This document shows positions 1-5,328 of a DNA stretch of 8,856 nt, piece by piece. Made by a program: the position numbers and the translations under genes. The notes beneath the pieces are model-generated. The model saw only the letters and a program-made list of their open reading frames with translations, had not been told where the DNA came from and searched no databases. The stretch's first letter is position 1. The number at the start of each line of letters is the position of its first letter. Origin of the DNA: Thermomicrobiales bacterium (GTDB taxonomy: Bacteria > Chloroflexota > Chloroflexia > Thermomicrobiales > UBA6265); the NCBI GenBank assembly GCA_020847015.1, contig JADLCW010000320.1, positions 1 through 8,856 on the forward strand, in the 5' to 3' direction.

Positions 1-489
1 CGAGACGGAGGCCTCGGCCAGGGTGTCCGCGATCAGACGCGCCTGCGTGGCCGGATCGAGTTCCTTGCGTACGATGCGCGATGCGGCCAGCACCGACAGA
101 TCGGCCACCTCCTGGCGCAGTTGCTGCCGGGCGGATTCCGTTTCCTGCCGCAGCGTGGCCTCGGCGCGCGCCAGATACTCGTCGGACTGGCGGCCGGCTT
201 CCTCACGGGCCTTGGCCAGCGCCGCCTCGCCCGCCTCGCGGGCCTGGCTGACGATCTGCTGCGCCTGCTGCCGCGCCTCGGCCAGCACCTGCTCGTTGCG
301 CTGCGCGGTGGCGGCCAATTCTTGCTTCATTCGCTCGGCGGCTTCCAGGCTATCGCGCACCCGTTCCTGTCGCTGGTCGAGAATCTGCGTGATCGGACCG
401 AGCGCGAATTTCCAGAAGAGCCAAACAAAGATGATGAAAGCGATCAGTTGTACGATAAAGCCCCACAAATCGAGGCCGAGGGCACCCAT
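1..489 (-). CDS. atpF: ATP synthase Fo subunit b (3' end cut by window edge)
   Basis: This is the peripheral-stalk subunit b of F-type ATP synthase, which anchors in the membrane and holds the F1 head static against the rotating c-ring. The 163 residues visible begin MGALGLDLWGF. One hydrophobic helix follows (about 9-29, rich in I, F, W and L), then a long charged, Ala/Glu/Gln/Arg-rich helix (about 35-145) of the coiled-coil type expected for the stalk. The family is usually about 160-170 residues, so only the last few codons should be missing; there is no stop in the window. The start ATG (489-487) has GGGAGA and AAAGG just upstream as ribosome-binding candidates. It follows atpE after 121 bases in the standard Fo order a-c-b. 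The delta, alpha, gamma, beta and epsilon genes are expected beyond position 1. Identification is firm from sequence and position together. Confidence 0.95.
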   Translation of the reverse strand, partial: MGALGLDLWGFIVQLIAFIIFVWLFWKFALGPITQILDQRQERVRDSLEAAERMKQELAATAQRNEQVLAEARQQAQQIVSQAREAGEAALAKAREEAGRQSDEYLARAEATLRQETESARQQLRQEVADLSVLAASRIVRKELDPATQARLIADTLAEASVS

Positions 490-547
490 AACCTTTCATC
501 TCCCGCGATCCGCGCCGAGGGCGGCGGAGCCAGCATCACGATTCCGG

Positions 548-565
548 CGCCCCGCCCCCGGGGCG
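548..565 (-). other. GC hairpin in atpE-atpF gap
   Basis: Perfect 7-bp inverted repeat (CGCCCCG / CGGGGCG) with a 4-base loop, so the atp mRNA can fold here. There is no T-run, so it does not look like an intrinsic terminator. A role in mRNA stability or differential expression of atpE and atpF is inference; short GC stems also arise by chance in such DNA. Confidence 0.4.
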
Positions 566-573
566 TCCCCGCG

Positions 574-598
574 TCCGGCGGCGCATCGCACCGCCGGA
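574..598 (-). other. Second GC hairpin, just downstream of the atpE stop
   Basis: Perfect 8-bp inverted repeat (TCCGGCGG / CCGCCGGA) with a 9-base loop, starting about 13 bases after the atpE stop codon. Two more pairs can form beyond one mismatch. It sits next to the hairpin at 548-565. Lack of a T-tract argues against termination. Its position directly 3' of atpE would suit a stem that protects the atpE message, which is an inference. Confidence 0.4.
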
Positions 599-610
599 TG
601 CCGGACGCTC

Positions 611-856
611 CTAGACGACGAAGGCGATGATGATGGCGATCACGAAGGCGTAAATAGCGACCGCTTCGGCGAGCGCCGCGCCGATGATCATCGTGGTCCG
701 CACATCACCGGCGGCCTCGGGGTTGCGGCCGATGGCGTCCATCGCGCCGCGCACCGCCATGCCGATGCCGATGCCAGGGCCCAGCGCGCCGAGGCCGATC
801 GCTATCGCCGCGCCGATCGCCTTCGCCGCGGCAACATCCGTAATCCCGTCGAGCAT
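611..856 (-). CDS. atpE: ATP synthase Fo subunit c (proton-binding ring subunit)
   Basis: This is the 81-residue proteolipid that forms the rotating c-ring of Fo. It is a helical hairpin: helix 1 about 10-37 contains the glycine-rich GLGALGPGIGIGMA packing motif, a polar loop follows with R44-N45-P46 (the contact to gamma/epsilon), and helix 2 is about 53-80. The ion-binding carboxylate is E64 in AALAEAVAIYAF. The positions that supply Gln and Ser ligands in sodium-type rings are I31 and A65 here, so proton coupling is predicted. The ATG at 856-854 is preceded by GGGGAGGA, ending 6 bases upstream. The same frame stays open upstream for 33 more codons without resembling the family, so the shorter start is chosen. 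It lies between atpB and atpF, with gaps of 147 and 121 bases that hold hairpins. Confidence 0.97.
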   Translation of the reverse strand: MLDGITDVAAAKAIGAAIAIGLGALGPGIGIGMAVRGAMDAIGRNPEAAGDVRTTMIIGAALAEAVAIYAFVIAIIIAFVV

Positions 857-874
857 CCCGGTGTCCTCCCCGAT

Positions 875-891
875 GGCCGCGCCGGGCGGCC
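875..891 (-). other. Short hairpin upstream of the atpE ribosome-binding site
   Basis: 6-bp inverted repeat GGCCGC / GCGGCC with a 5-base loop, a few bases upstream of the GGGGAGGA that serves atpE. In the mRNA it would leave the ribosome-binding site just outside the stem. Small enough to be chance in GC-rich DNA. Confidence 0.25.
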
Positions 892-941
892 GATACGCTA
901 CTCGGCTGCGGACGACCCCCAGCCAATCCGCCAAATTCGTC

Positions 942-967
942 CCCCGGCGCGGCACGCCGCGCTGGGG
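942..967 (-). other. Strong hairpin in atpB-atpE gap
   Basis: Arms CCCC-GCGCGG and CCGCGC-GGGG pair around a 4-base loop, with a single mismatch between the 4-bp outer and 6-bp inner parts when read as minus-strand RNA. It sits about 35 bases after the atpB stop. No T-run follows it. With the pair of stems after atpE, it means the atpE message is bracketed by structure on both sides. A role in raising c-subunit yield is inferred. Confidence 0.4.
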
Positions 968-1003
968 TTCCGGGCCAGCCGCCTGCGGCAGCCGATCCGG
1001 CCC

Positions 1004-1909
1004 CTAGTCCGCCGCGCCGGCCGGAGCGGTCCCCGGTGTCACAGCGGGATGATGGGCATCGGTGTGGGCCGCCTCGTGGTCGTCGTGCCCGGCGGCGGCG
1101 AGGTAGATGTAGATCAGGGTCAGCAGCGCGAAGACGAGCGCCTGGATGGTGCCGAACAGCAGCTCCAGCCCGATGAAGACGACCGGCAGCACCAGCGGGA
1201 TGACGGCAATCTTGATGGCGCTGACCATGGCGTAGATGACGCCCAGCAGCACTTCGCCGGCGAACACGTTGCCGAAGAGTCGGGCTGACAGCGAGATGAT
1301 GCGCGAGAACTCGGAGATCACCTCGATCGGGAACAGGAACACCGGCTCCGCCATGTGCTTGATGCGGCCAGCCGGCCCGTGGGCGCGGATGCCGGCAATC
1401 TGGACGACGACGAAGGTCAGCACCGACATCGCCAGCGTCATGTTCAGATCGGCGGTGGGCGGCCGAAACACCGCGAGACGGCCCGGCACATTGGTCTCTC
1501 CCTCGACCGCCGCTTCCTGGATCGCCGGCGCGGTCGCGACCGAGGCGACCTCCAGCGCCGCGTGCTCGCCAGCCGGGACGCTCTCCTTGAGATAGATCGT
1601 GCCGATGCCAGGCAGCACGCCGGTGTAGTTGGCGAGAGCGATGAAAATGAACAGCGCCGCCACTAGCGGATAGACCTGCCGCCCGAGTCGCTTGCCGCCG
1701 GTGCTTTCCACCAGTTCCAGCAGAAACTCGGCGATCATCTCGAAAATGCTTTGGCCATGCGTCGGCACCAGCTTGGCGTTGCGGGCGATCCGGTTGCCGA
1801 CGATGATGATCAGCGCCATCACGATGAACATCGTGAACATCGAGTTGGTGACGGCGATCGGTCCGAGCTGGAACAGCCGCTCCGGCGCCAGCGCGATGTG
1901 AATCTCCAT
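1004..1909 (-). CDS. atpB: ATP synthase Fo subunit a
   Basis: Subunit a (301 residues) is the stator part of Fo that forms the two proton half-channels against the c-ring. The essential arginine is R210 within SLSARLFGNVFAGE, with N214 and E219 in the usual spacing. Q256 lies in the last helix (GTIQALVFALLTLIYIY). Membrane segments are visible at about 21-39, 80-102, 157-175, 189-235 and 237-272. A polar loop at about 105-153 between the second and third segments is long. The C-terminus (274-301) is a His/Asp-rich tail (GHDDHEAAHTDAHH). The ATG at 1909 lies 9 bases after the atpZ stop. AGG sits close to it, and GAGGAG lies at the end of atpZ, so translation is probably coupled. Family assignment is certain. 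Confidence 0.97.
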   Translation of the reverse strand: MEIHIALAPERLFQLGPIAVTNSMFTMFIVMALIIIVGNRIARNAKLVPTHGQSIFEMIAEFLLELVESTGGKRLGRQVYPLVAALFIFIALANYTGVLPGIGTIYLKESVPAGEHAALEVASVATAPAIQEAAVEGETNVPGRLAVFRPPTADLNMTLAMSVLTFVVVQIAGIRAHGPAGRIKHMAEPVFLFPIEVISEFSRIISLSARLFGNVFAGEVLLGVIYAMVSAIKIAVIPLVLPVVFIGLELLFGTIQALVFALLTLIYIYLAAAGHDDHEAAHTDAHHPAVTPGTAPAGAAD

Positions 1910-1918
1910 CCTGTGACG

Positions 1919-2254
1919 TTACTCCTCGTCCTCGCGGGCGCCTCCGCCCCGCTCCGGATGATCCGCATCCCACTGTGCGCGCCGCCGTTCGCGCTCCGCC
2001 GGGTCGATGTTCAGCCGGGGCGTCGGCATCCCGGTCGCCGCGCGCGACAATTTGACGAGCTCGTAGCCCGCCAGCACCAGCCCCAGCAGCACCCCGATCA
2101 GGGTGAACACCGGGGCGCGACCCAGCCAGCGATCCAGCGCCAGCCCACCCACGATCGGCAGGATCAGCCCCGCCGTGATGGCGAATCCGATCCCGATCGC
2201 TTGCGCGACCGCCCGCTGCCGAGGCCGCTCGGGGAGTCCCTCGCCGTCCGGCAC
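1919..2254 (-). CDS. atpZ: AtpZ/AtpI-type Fo accessory protein
   Basis: This is a small membrane protein at the head of the atp operon. It has two hydrophobic helices (about 17-40 and 49-69) joined by LDRWLGRAP, and the second helix reads FTLIGVLLGLVLAGYEL. This is the pattern of the F1Fo ATPase gene 1 (AtpZ) family. Related AtpI/AtpZ proteins are linked in the literature to c-ring assembly and to divalent cation uptake in Bacillus. A charged tail (about 84-111, Arg/Glu/Asp-rich) follows. I chose the GTG at 2254 (111 residues) because GGAGG (2264-2260) lies 5 bases ahead of it. The ATG at 2302 would give 127 residues, but it has no ribosome-binding site and overlaps an extended -10 promoter match. 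The family is clear; atpI versus atpZ naming is less certain, and so is the start. Confidence 0.85.
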   Translation of the reverse strand: MPDGEGLPERPRQRAVAQAIGIGFAITAGLILPIVGGLALDRWLGRAPVFTLIGVLLGLVLAGYELVKLSRAATGMPTPRLNIDPAERERRRAQWDADHPERGGGAREDEE

Positions 2255-2300
2255 GACTGCCTCCGGTCGATTGTTGCGCGCACCTGTTTCGATTGCGAAC

Positions 2301-2309
2301 ATTATCACA
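2301..2309 (-). promoter_or_regulatory. Extended -10 promoter candidate for the atp operon
   Basis: On the minus strand the bases read TGTGATAAT, which is a TG-n extension followed by GATAAT (5 of 6 to TATAAT). It stands out in otherwise very GC-rich DNA. Transcription would begin near 2294, giving a leader of about 40 bases with GGAGG ahead of the GTG start of atpZ. There is no TTGACA-like -35. The -35 position is instead covered by a GC palindrome. Prediction only. Confidence 0.45.
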
Positions 2310-2319
2310 ATCAGGCGCG

Positions 2320-2335
2320 CGGCGCCCCGGCGCCG
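2320..2335. promoter_or_regulatory. Palindrome over the -35 position of the atp promoter
   Basis: CGGCGCC-CC-GGCGCCG: perfect 7-bp arms with a 2-base centre. With a 17-base spacer to the GATAAT at 2306-2301, the -35 hexamer would fall inside it. Could be a protein-binding site or a chance GC palindrome. Confidence 0.25.
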
Positions 2336-2367
2336 TGCCTGCTCGGCACACCAAACAGGGCCGGCCT

Positions 2368-2380
2368 GCCCAACTTGGGC
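2368..2380. promoter_or_regulatory. Odd palindrome GCCCAA-C-TTGGGC upstream of the atp promoter
   Basis: Perfect 6-bp arms around one central base, about 80 bases upstream of the predicted atp transcription start, in the gap between the SHMT-like gene and atpZ. The shape suits a dimeric regulator site, but there is only one copy. The remaining gap (2255-2501) has no convincing T-tract terminator for the SHMT-like gene. Confidence 0.25.
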
Positions 2381-2501
2381 GGTAGGGTACCGCGCCCGGC
2401 GGCCGCACGCACGGGGTCGCGCGCCATCTGGCGGCGGCTTGGCGCTCGGCAACTCGACAACGTGGACGGCGCCCGCGCGGGGCGGCGCTGCCCGGCCCGG
2501 G

Positions 2502-3857
2502 TTACGCCTCGGGCGGAAAGCAGAACTGCAGCGTCGGGAAGGCGCGGCGCAGCTCGATCGCGTCCGCCCGCACCGCTGCCGAACCACGCCGCTCGTGCAG
2601 CACGTCGGCCATCAGATCGGCGATGCGCGCCATCTCCGGTTCCGTCATGCCCCAGCGGGTCACTTCGGTGGTTCCGATGCGCAATCCACCGGGGTGATCC
2701 CAGGCGGCCGGAGCGTCGGTGGGGATCAGATTCTTGTTGGTGATGATGTTGGCTTCGGCCAGCCGCTCGGCGACTGCTTCGCCGCCGCCGAACGCGCGCA
2801 CATCGGCGATCGCCTGGTGGGTGCGAGTGAAACCTTTGTGGGCCGCCAGCATCGGCACGTCACGCGCCTGCAACGCGGCGGCGAGCGCCTGGGCGTTGAC
2901 GACGATCTGGGCCATGTAGACCGGTCCGAAGGCGAGAAACTCGGCGGCGGCAGCCGCCAGCGCCGCCACCCGGTTCACCTGGTGAGTCGCCGCCAGGGTG
3001 GGGAAGATCGCATCGGTCAATGGTTCGGTCAGCGCCGGATCGTTCCAGACGATGACGCCGCTCTGGGGACCGGAGAAGGTTTTGCCAGCCGAACCGGTCA
3101 GCACGCAGGAGCCCTCGCGCAGCGGATCCTGGAATTGCCCGCCGCCGATCAGCCCCAGTTGATGCGCTCCGTCGAAGAAGACCCGCCCGCCCCACTCCGC
3201 GACAATCGCGCTCATCTCCCGCACCGGGAAAGGAAACAGCGTCATCGAGGCGCCCAGCGCCACCAGCGTCGGCCGAATCTGGCGTGCGGCGCCAGCGAAG
3301 GCGTCGAGATCGACGACGAGTTCGATCGGGTCCATCGGCACGTCGTGGACGCGCAGCCCGCGAATGCCGGCCGGACCGTCGGCGCGGTTACTGGAGTGAC
3401 CGCCGAACGGCTGCGTCACGCTCATGATCGCGTCGCCGGGTTGGGTCAATGCGGCGTAGACGGTCATGTTGCCGATCATGCTCGCCACCAGCCGATGATC
3501 GGCGTAACGGGCGTTGAACGCGCGCTTGAGCAGTTCGACGCACAGCGCCTCGATCTCGTCGATGTATTTGGTTCCGACGAACCAGCGGTTGGCCGGGCCG
3601 ATATGCCCCTCGGCGGCGCGCTGCCCGACCTCCGCCGAAAGCAGCCCGCGCACGGTGGGGCTCATCGGAGCTTCGGGGGCCAGCAGGTTGAGGCACTCCT
3701 CGCCGCGCCAGCGGGCGTTGCCGGCGACGGCGTCGAGCACGGCCTGCTGCATGGCGCGCGGGTCGCCGGCGCGATCGAGCGTGTCGCGCGCCCAGGCCAG
3801 CACGGATGCGTCGTGAATTTCCAGCGTGGGTTCCGTTTCGCGGGCAGCGGCGGGCAT
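2502..3857 (-). CDS. Serine hydroxymethyltransferase-fold PLP enzyme, non-canonical
   Basis: A 451-residue fold-type I PLP enzyme that aligns along its length with SHMT (GlyA). Retained: the PLP lysine K259 in GSAGKTFSGP, D229 and H232 in FFDGAH, E83 (E. coli E57), S204 (E. coli S175), N375 in NKNLIP, and the substrate-carboxylate arginine R393 in GGLRIGT. Changed relative to E. coli: S35 to P61, Y55 to A81, Y64/Y65 to W92/F93, the PLP-stacking H126 to N157, H228 to G258, and R235 to Q265. These include folate-site, PLP-stacking and aldol-cleavage residues, so standard serine-glycine-THF activity is doubtful; an aldolase, transaldolase or other amino-acid reaction is possible. The ATG at 3857 has GAGGAGG 8 bases upstream. 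It lies ahead of the atp operon on the same strand, as glyA does in Bacillus. The fold is sure; the reaction is unknown. Confidence 0.85.
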   Translation of the reverse strand: MPAAARETEPTLEIHDASVLAWARDTLDRAGDPRAMQQAVLDAVAGNARWRGEECLNLLAPEAPMSPTVRGLLSAEVGQRAAEGHIGPANRWFVGTKYIDEIEALCVELLKRAFNARYADHRLVASMIGNMTVYAALTQPGDAIMSVTQPFGGHSSNRADGPAGIRGLRVHDVPMDPIELVVDLDAFAGAARQIRPTLVALGASMTLFPFPVREMSAIVAEWGGRVFFDGAHQLGLIGGGQFQDPLREGSCVLTGSAGKTFSGPQSGVIVWNDPALTEPLTDAIFPTLAATHQVNRVAALAAAAAEFLAFGPVYMAQIVVNAQALAAALQARDVPMLAAHKGFTRTHQAIADVRAFGGGEAVAERLAEANIITNKNLIPTDAPAAWDHPGGLRIGTTEVTRWGMTEPEMARIADLMADVLHERRGSAAVRADAIELRRAFPTLQFCFPPEA

Positions 3858-3891
3858 CGTGGAAACCTCCTCATCGTCGCGGCTGTCTGGG

Positions 3892-3973
3892 CGGGAATGA
3901 TCCACGATCTGGCCCCGGCGGGGGCGCGGCCGGCGCGATGCGTCATCCTCCGCACGTTGCCGGATCATTCCCG
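3892..3973. repeat. Perfect 12-bp inverted repeat, arms 58 bp apart
   Basis: CGGGAATGATCC (3892-3903) is repeated in inverted orientation as GGATCATTCCCG (3962-3973). The arms are not pure GC, so chance pairing within a 250-base gap is unlikely. The pair lies in the divergent region between the SHMT-like gene and the PEBP gene, and the nearer arm is about 35 bases from the SHMT-like ATG. It could be two sites for one regulator or the base of a large stem in a leader RNA. Confidence 0.6.
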
Positions 3974-3993
3974 GTCATCATCTGGATGCCAGC

Positions 3994-4015
3994 GGTGCGG
4001 CATGCATTCTGCACC
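3994..4015. promoter_or_regulatory. Imperfect palindrome with an ATGCAT core
   Basis: GGTGC (3994-3998) and GCACC (4011-4015) pair, with one G.T and one further G-C pair inside, around a loop that contains GCATGC and ATGCAT. It lies about 90 bases upstream of the PEBP start in the divergent intergenic region. Possible operator or leader stem; no firm promoter was found nearby in either direction. Confidence 0.2.
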
Positions 4016-4104
4016 TGCCCCTGCGGCGGCATCGCGGCGCGGTCCGCTGCCCGCCGGCTCGCTCGCCGCGCGGCATCCGTGGCGGCAGCAAACGGAGGTT
4101 TCCC

Positions 4105-4572
4105 ATGAGCGATGGACCCCTACGACTCACCAGTTCCGTCTTTGTGAACGACGGTCCTATCCCGGCCGACTGCGGCTGCGACGGAGCGGGCGCCTCGCCG
4201 CCGCTGGCGTGGACCGGCGCTCCGAGCCGCACGGCCAGCTTCGCCCTGATCGTCGAGGACCCGGACGCGCGCTCGGGCCCATTCACCCACTGGCTGGTCT
4301 ACGATCTCCCCGCCGACTCCGACGGGCTGCCAGCGAACGTGCCCCGGCAGCCGACCATTCCAGGGGGCGGCGCCCAGGGAGAAAACGGCTTCCACACGAT
4401 CGGCTACGGTCCCCCGTGTCCGCCTCGCGGCGAGCACCGCTATGTGTTTCGGCTCTTCGCTCTCGACGCGCTGCCTGGTCTGCCGCCGGGCGCGAGTCGG
4501 GACGACCTCTCCAGCGCCATCGCGGGGCACGTGGTCGCCGAAGCGCGCCTGACCGGAACCTACGCTCGGTAG
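4105..4572 (+). CDS. YbhB/YbcL-family (PEBP/Raf kinase inhibitor-like) protein
   Basis: A 155-residue protein of the phosphatidylethanolamine-binding protein family, similar in size to E. coli YbhB (about 158). The family's hallmark stretches appear in order: the DPDA element (52-55), HWLVYDLP (62-69), then GENGFHTIGYGPPCPP (92-107) and HRYVFRLFALDA (111-122). H62 and H111 belong to the small anion/ligand pocket of the fold. No signal peptide or membrane segment is seen, so it is cytoplasmic. Bacterial members have no settled function, and the kinase-inhibitor name comes from the animal homologue. The ATG at 4105 has GGAGG 6 bases upstream. The gene is transcribed away from the SHMT-like gene and converges on the SDR gene, with only 18 bases between their stop codons and no terminator-like stem there. 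Confidence 0.92.
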   Translation: MSDGPLRLTSSVFVNDGPIPADCGCDGAGASPPLAWTGAPSRTASFALIVEDPDARSGPFTHWLVYDLPADSDGLPANVPRQPTIPGGGAQGENGFHTIGYGPPCPPRGEHRYVFRLFALDALPGLPPGASRDDLSSAIAGHVVAEARLTGTYAR

Positions 4573-4590
4573 CGGCGCTCCTTCGCTCAA

Positions 4591-5328
4591 TTAGAAGGGC
4601 CAGAGATTCATCTCCTGCGTCCAGGCGCGCGCCGGCTGGGTCAGCAGCATCAAGATCGCTTCAGCCACATCCTCAGGCAGCAAGAATTTGCGACCGGGGT
4701 CCGCCTCCGCGGCGGCGGTCTTGGCGGCGGCGTCGCCCCCACCGAACCCGGTCAGGATCGAACCGGGGTTGACGACCGAAACCTTGATGCCGGCCCCGCC
4801 CACCTCGGCCGCCAGCGCCTGCATGAACCCGATGACCCCGAATTTCGACGCCGAATAGGCGGCGAGATCGGCGTATCCTTGCTTGCCGGCGCCGGAACCG
4901 ACCGCCACGATGTGGCCGCCGCCTCGCTCGCGCAGCGCCGGCAGCACCGCTCGGCTGGCGAGGAAGACTCCGGTCAGATTGGTCGCCAGCGTCGCCTGCC
5001 AATCGGCCAGCGAATAGTGCTCCACCGATCCGAAGCGCCCAATGCCGGCCGCGGCCACCAACGCGTCGATGCCGCCGAATGCGGCAACAGCCCGCTCGGC
5101 AAGCACGGCGACCTGACCTTCATCGGCCACATCGGTGGGAACCGCCAGCGCCCGTCCGCCGCCGCCTACGATCCGGGCGACCGTCTCATCCAGCGGCCCG
5201 GGGGTGCGACCGGCCAGCACCGGACGCGCTCCGGCCGCCGCCAGCGCCAACGCCGTCGCCCGACCGACACCGCTGCCGGCTCCGGTCACCACCACCACTT
5301 TGCCCGTCAGTTCTGTTCGCTCCGCCAT
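4591..5328 (-). CDS. SDR-family NAD(P)-dependent oxidoreductase
   Basis: A classical short-chain dehydrogenase/reductase of 245 residues, the normal length. The cofactor-binding TGAGSGVG is at 15-22, and R41 at the end of the second strand (LAGRTP) suggests NADP(H). D66 is in the TDVAD element, and AAAG replaces the usual NNAG at about 92-95. The catalytic set N117, S145, Y158 and K162 (YSASK) is complete, so the enzyme should be active. PG at 188-189 is the usual cofactor-loop motif. The C-terminus (NLWPF) is hydrophobic. The substrate cannot be read from sequence. The ATG at 5328 is preceded by GGAGGGGAG, which lies inside the end of the upstream GNAT gene. The two genes overlap by 22 bases, so they are cotranscribed and probably translationally coupled. 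Confidence 0.93.
   Translation of the reverse strand: MAERTELTGKVVVVTGAGSGVGRATALALAAAGARPVLAGRTPGPLDETVARIVGGGGRALAVPTDVADEGQVAVLAERAVAAFGGIDALVAAAGIGRFGSVEHYSLADWQATLATNLTGVFLASRAVLPALRERGGGHIVAVGSGAGKQGYADLAAYSASKFGVIGFMQALAAEVGGAGIKVSVVNPGSILTGFGGGDAAAKTAAAEADPGRKFLLPEDVAEAILMLLTQPARAWTQEMNLWPF

Noticed and set aside
611..856. Sodium-type c-ring
   Set aside because: E64 is present, but the Gln and Ser ligand positions of sodium-binding rings are I31 and A65, so the ring is predicted to carry protons.
23..1288. 421-codon plus-strand frame antisense to atpF, atpE and atpB
   Set aside because: Shadow of the atp operon with biased low-complexity composition.
705..2408. 567-codon minus-strand frame across atpZ, atpB and atpE
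   Set aside because: It is an alternative frame on the coding strand of the atp genes, Arg/Gly/Ala-rich. The three genes in the other frames are unmistakable.
3858..4104. Glycine, THF or SAM-type riboswitch upstream of the SHMT-like gene
   Set aside because: None of the conserved cores of these riboswitches can be recognised on the minus strand. Only the inverted repeat stands out.
4573..4590. Bidirectional terminator between the convergent PEBP and SDR genes
   Set aside because: The 18-base gap has no inverted repeat or T-tract.
2103..4772. 889-codon open frame on the plus strand
   Set aside because: It lies antisense to the SHMT-like gene and runs through atpZ and the PEBP gene in the wrong frame. 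The product is low-complexity Arg/Gly/Ala/His and resembles no family. Long open antisense frames are expected in GC-rich DNA.
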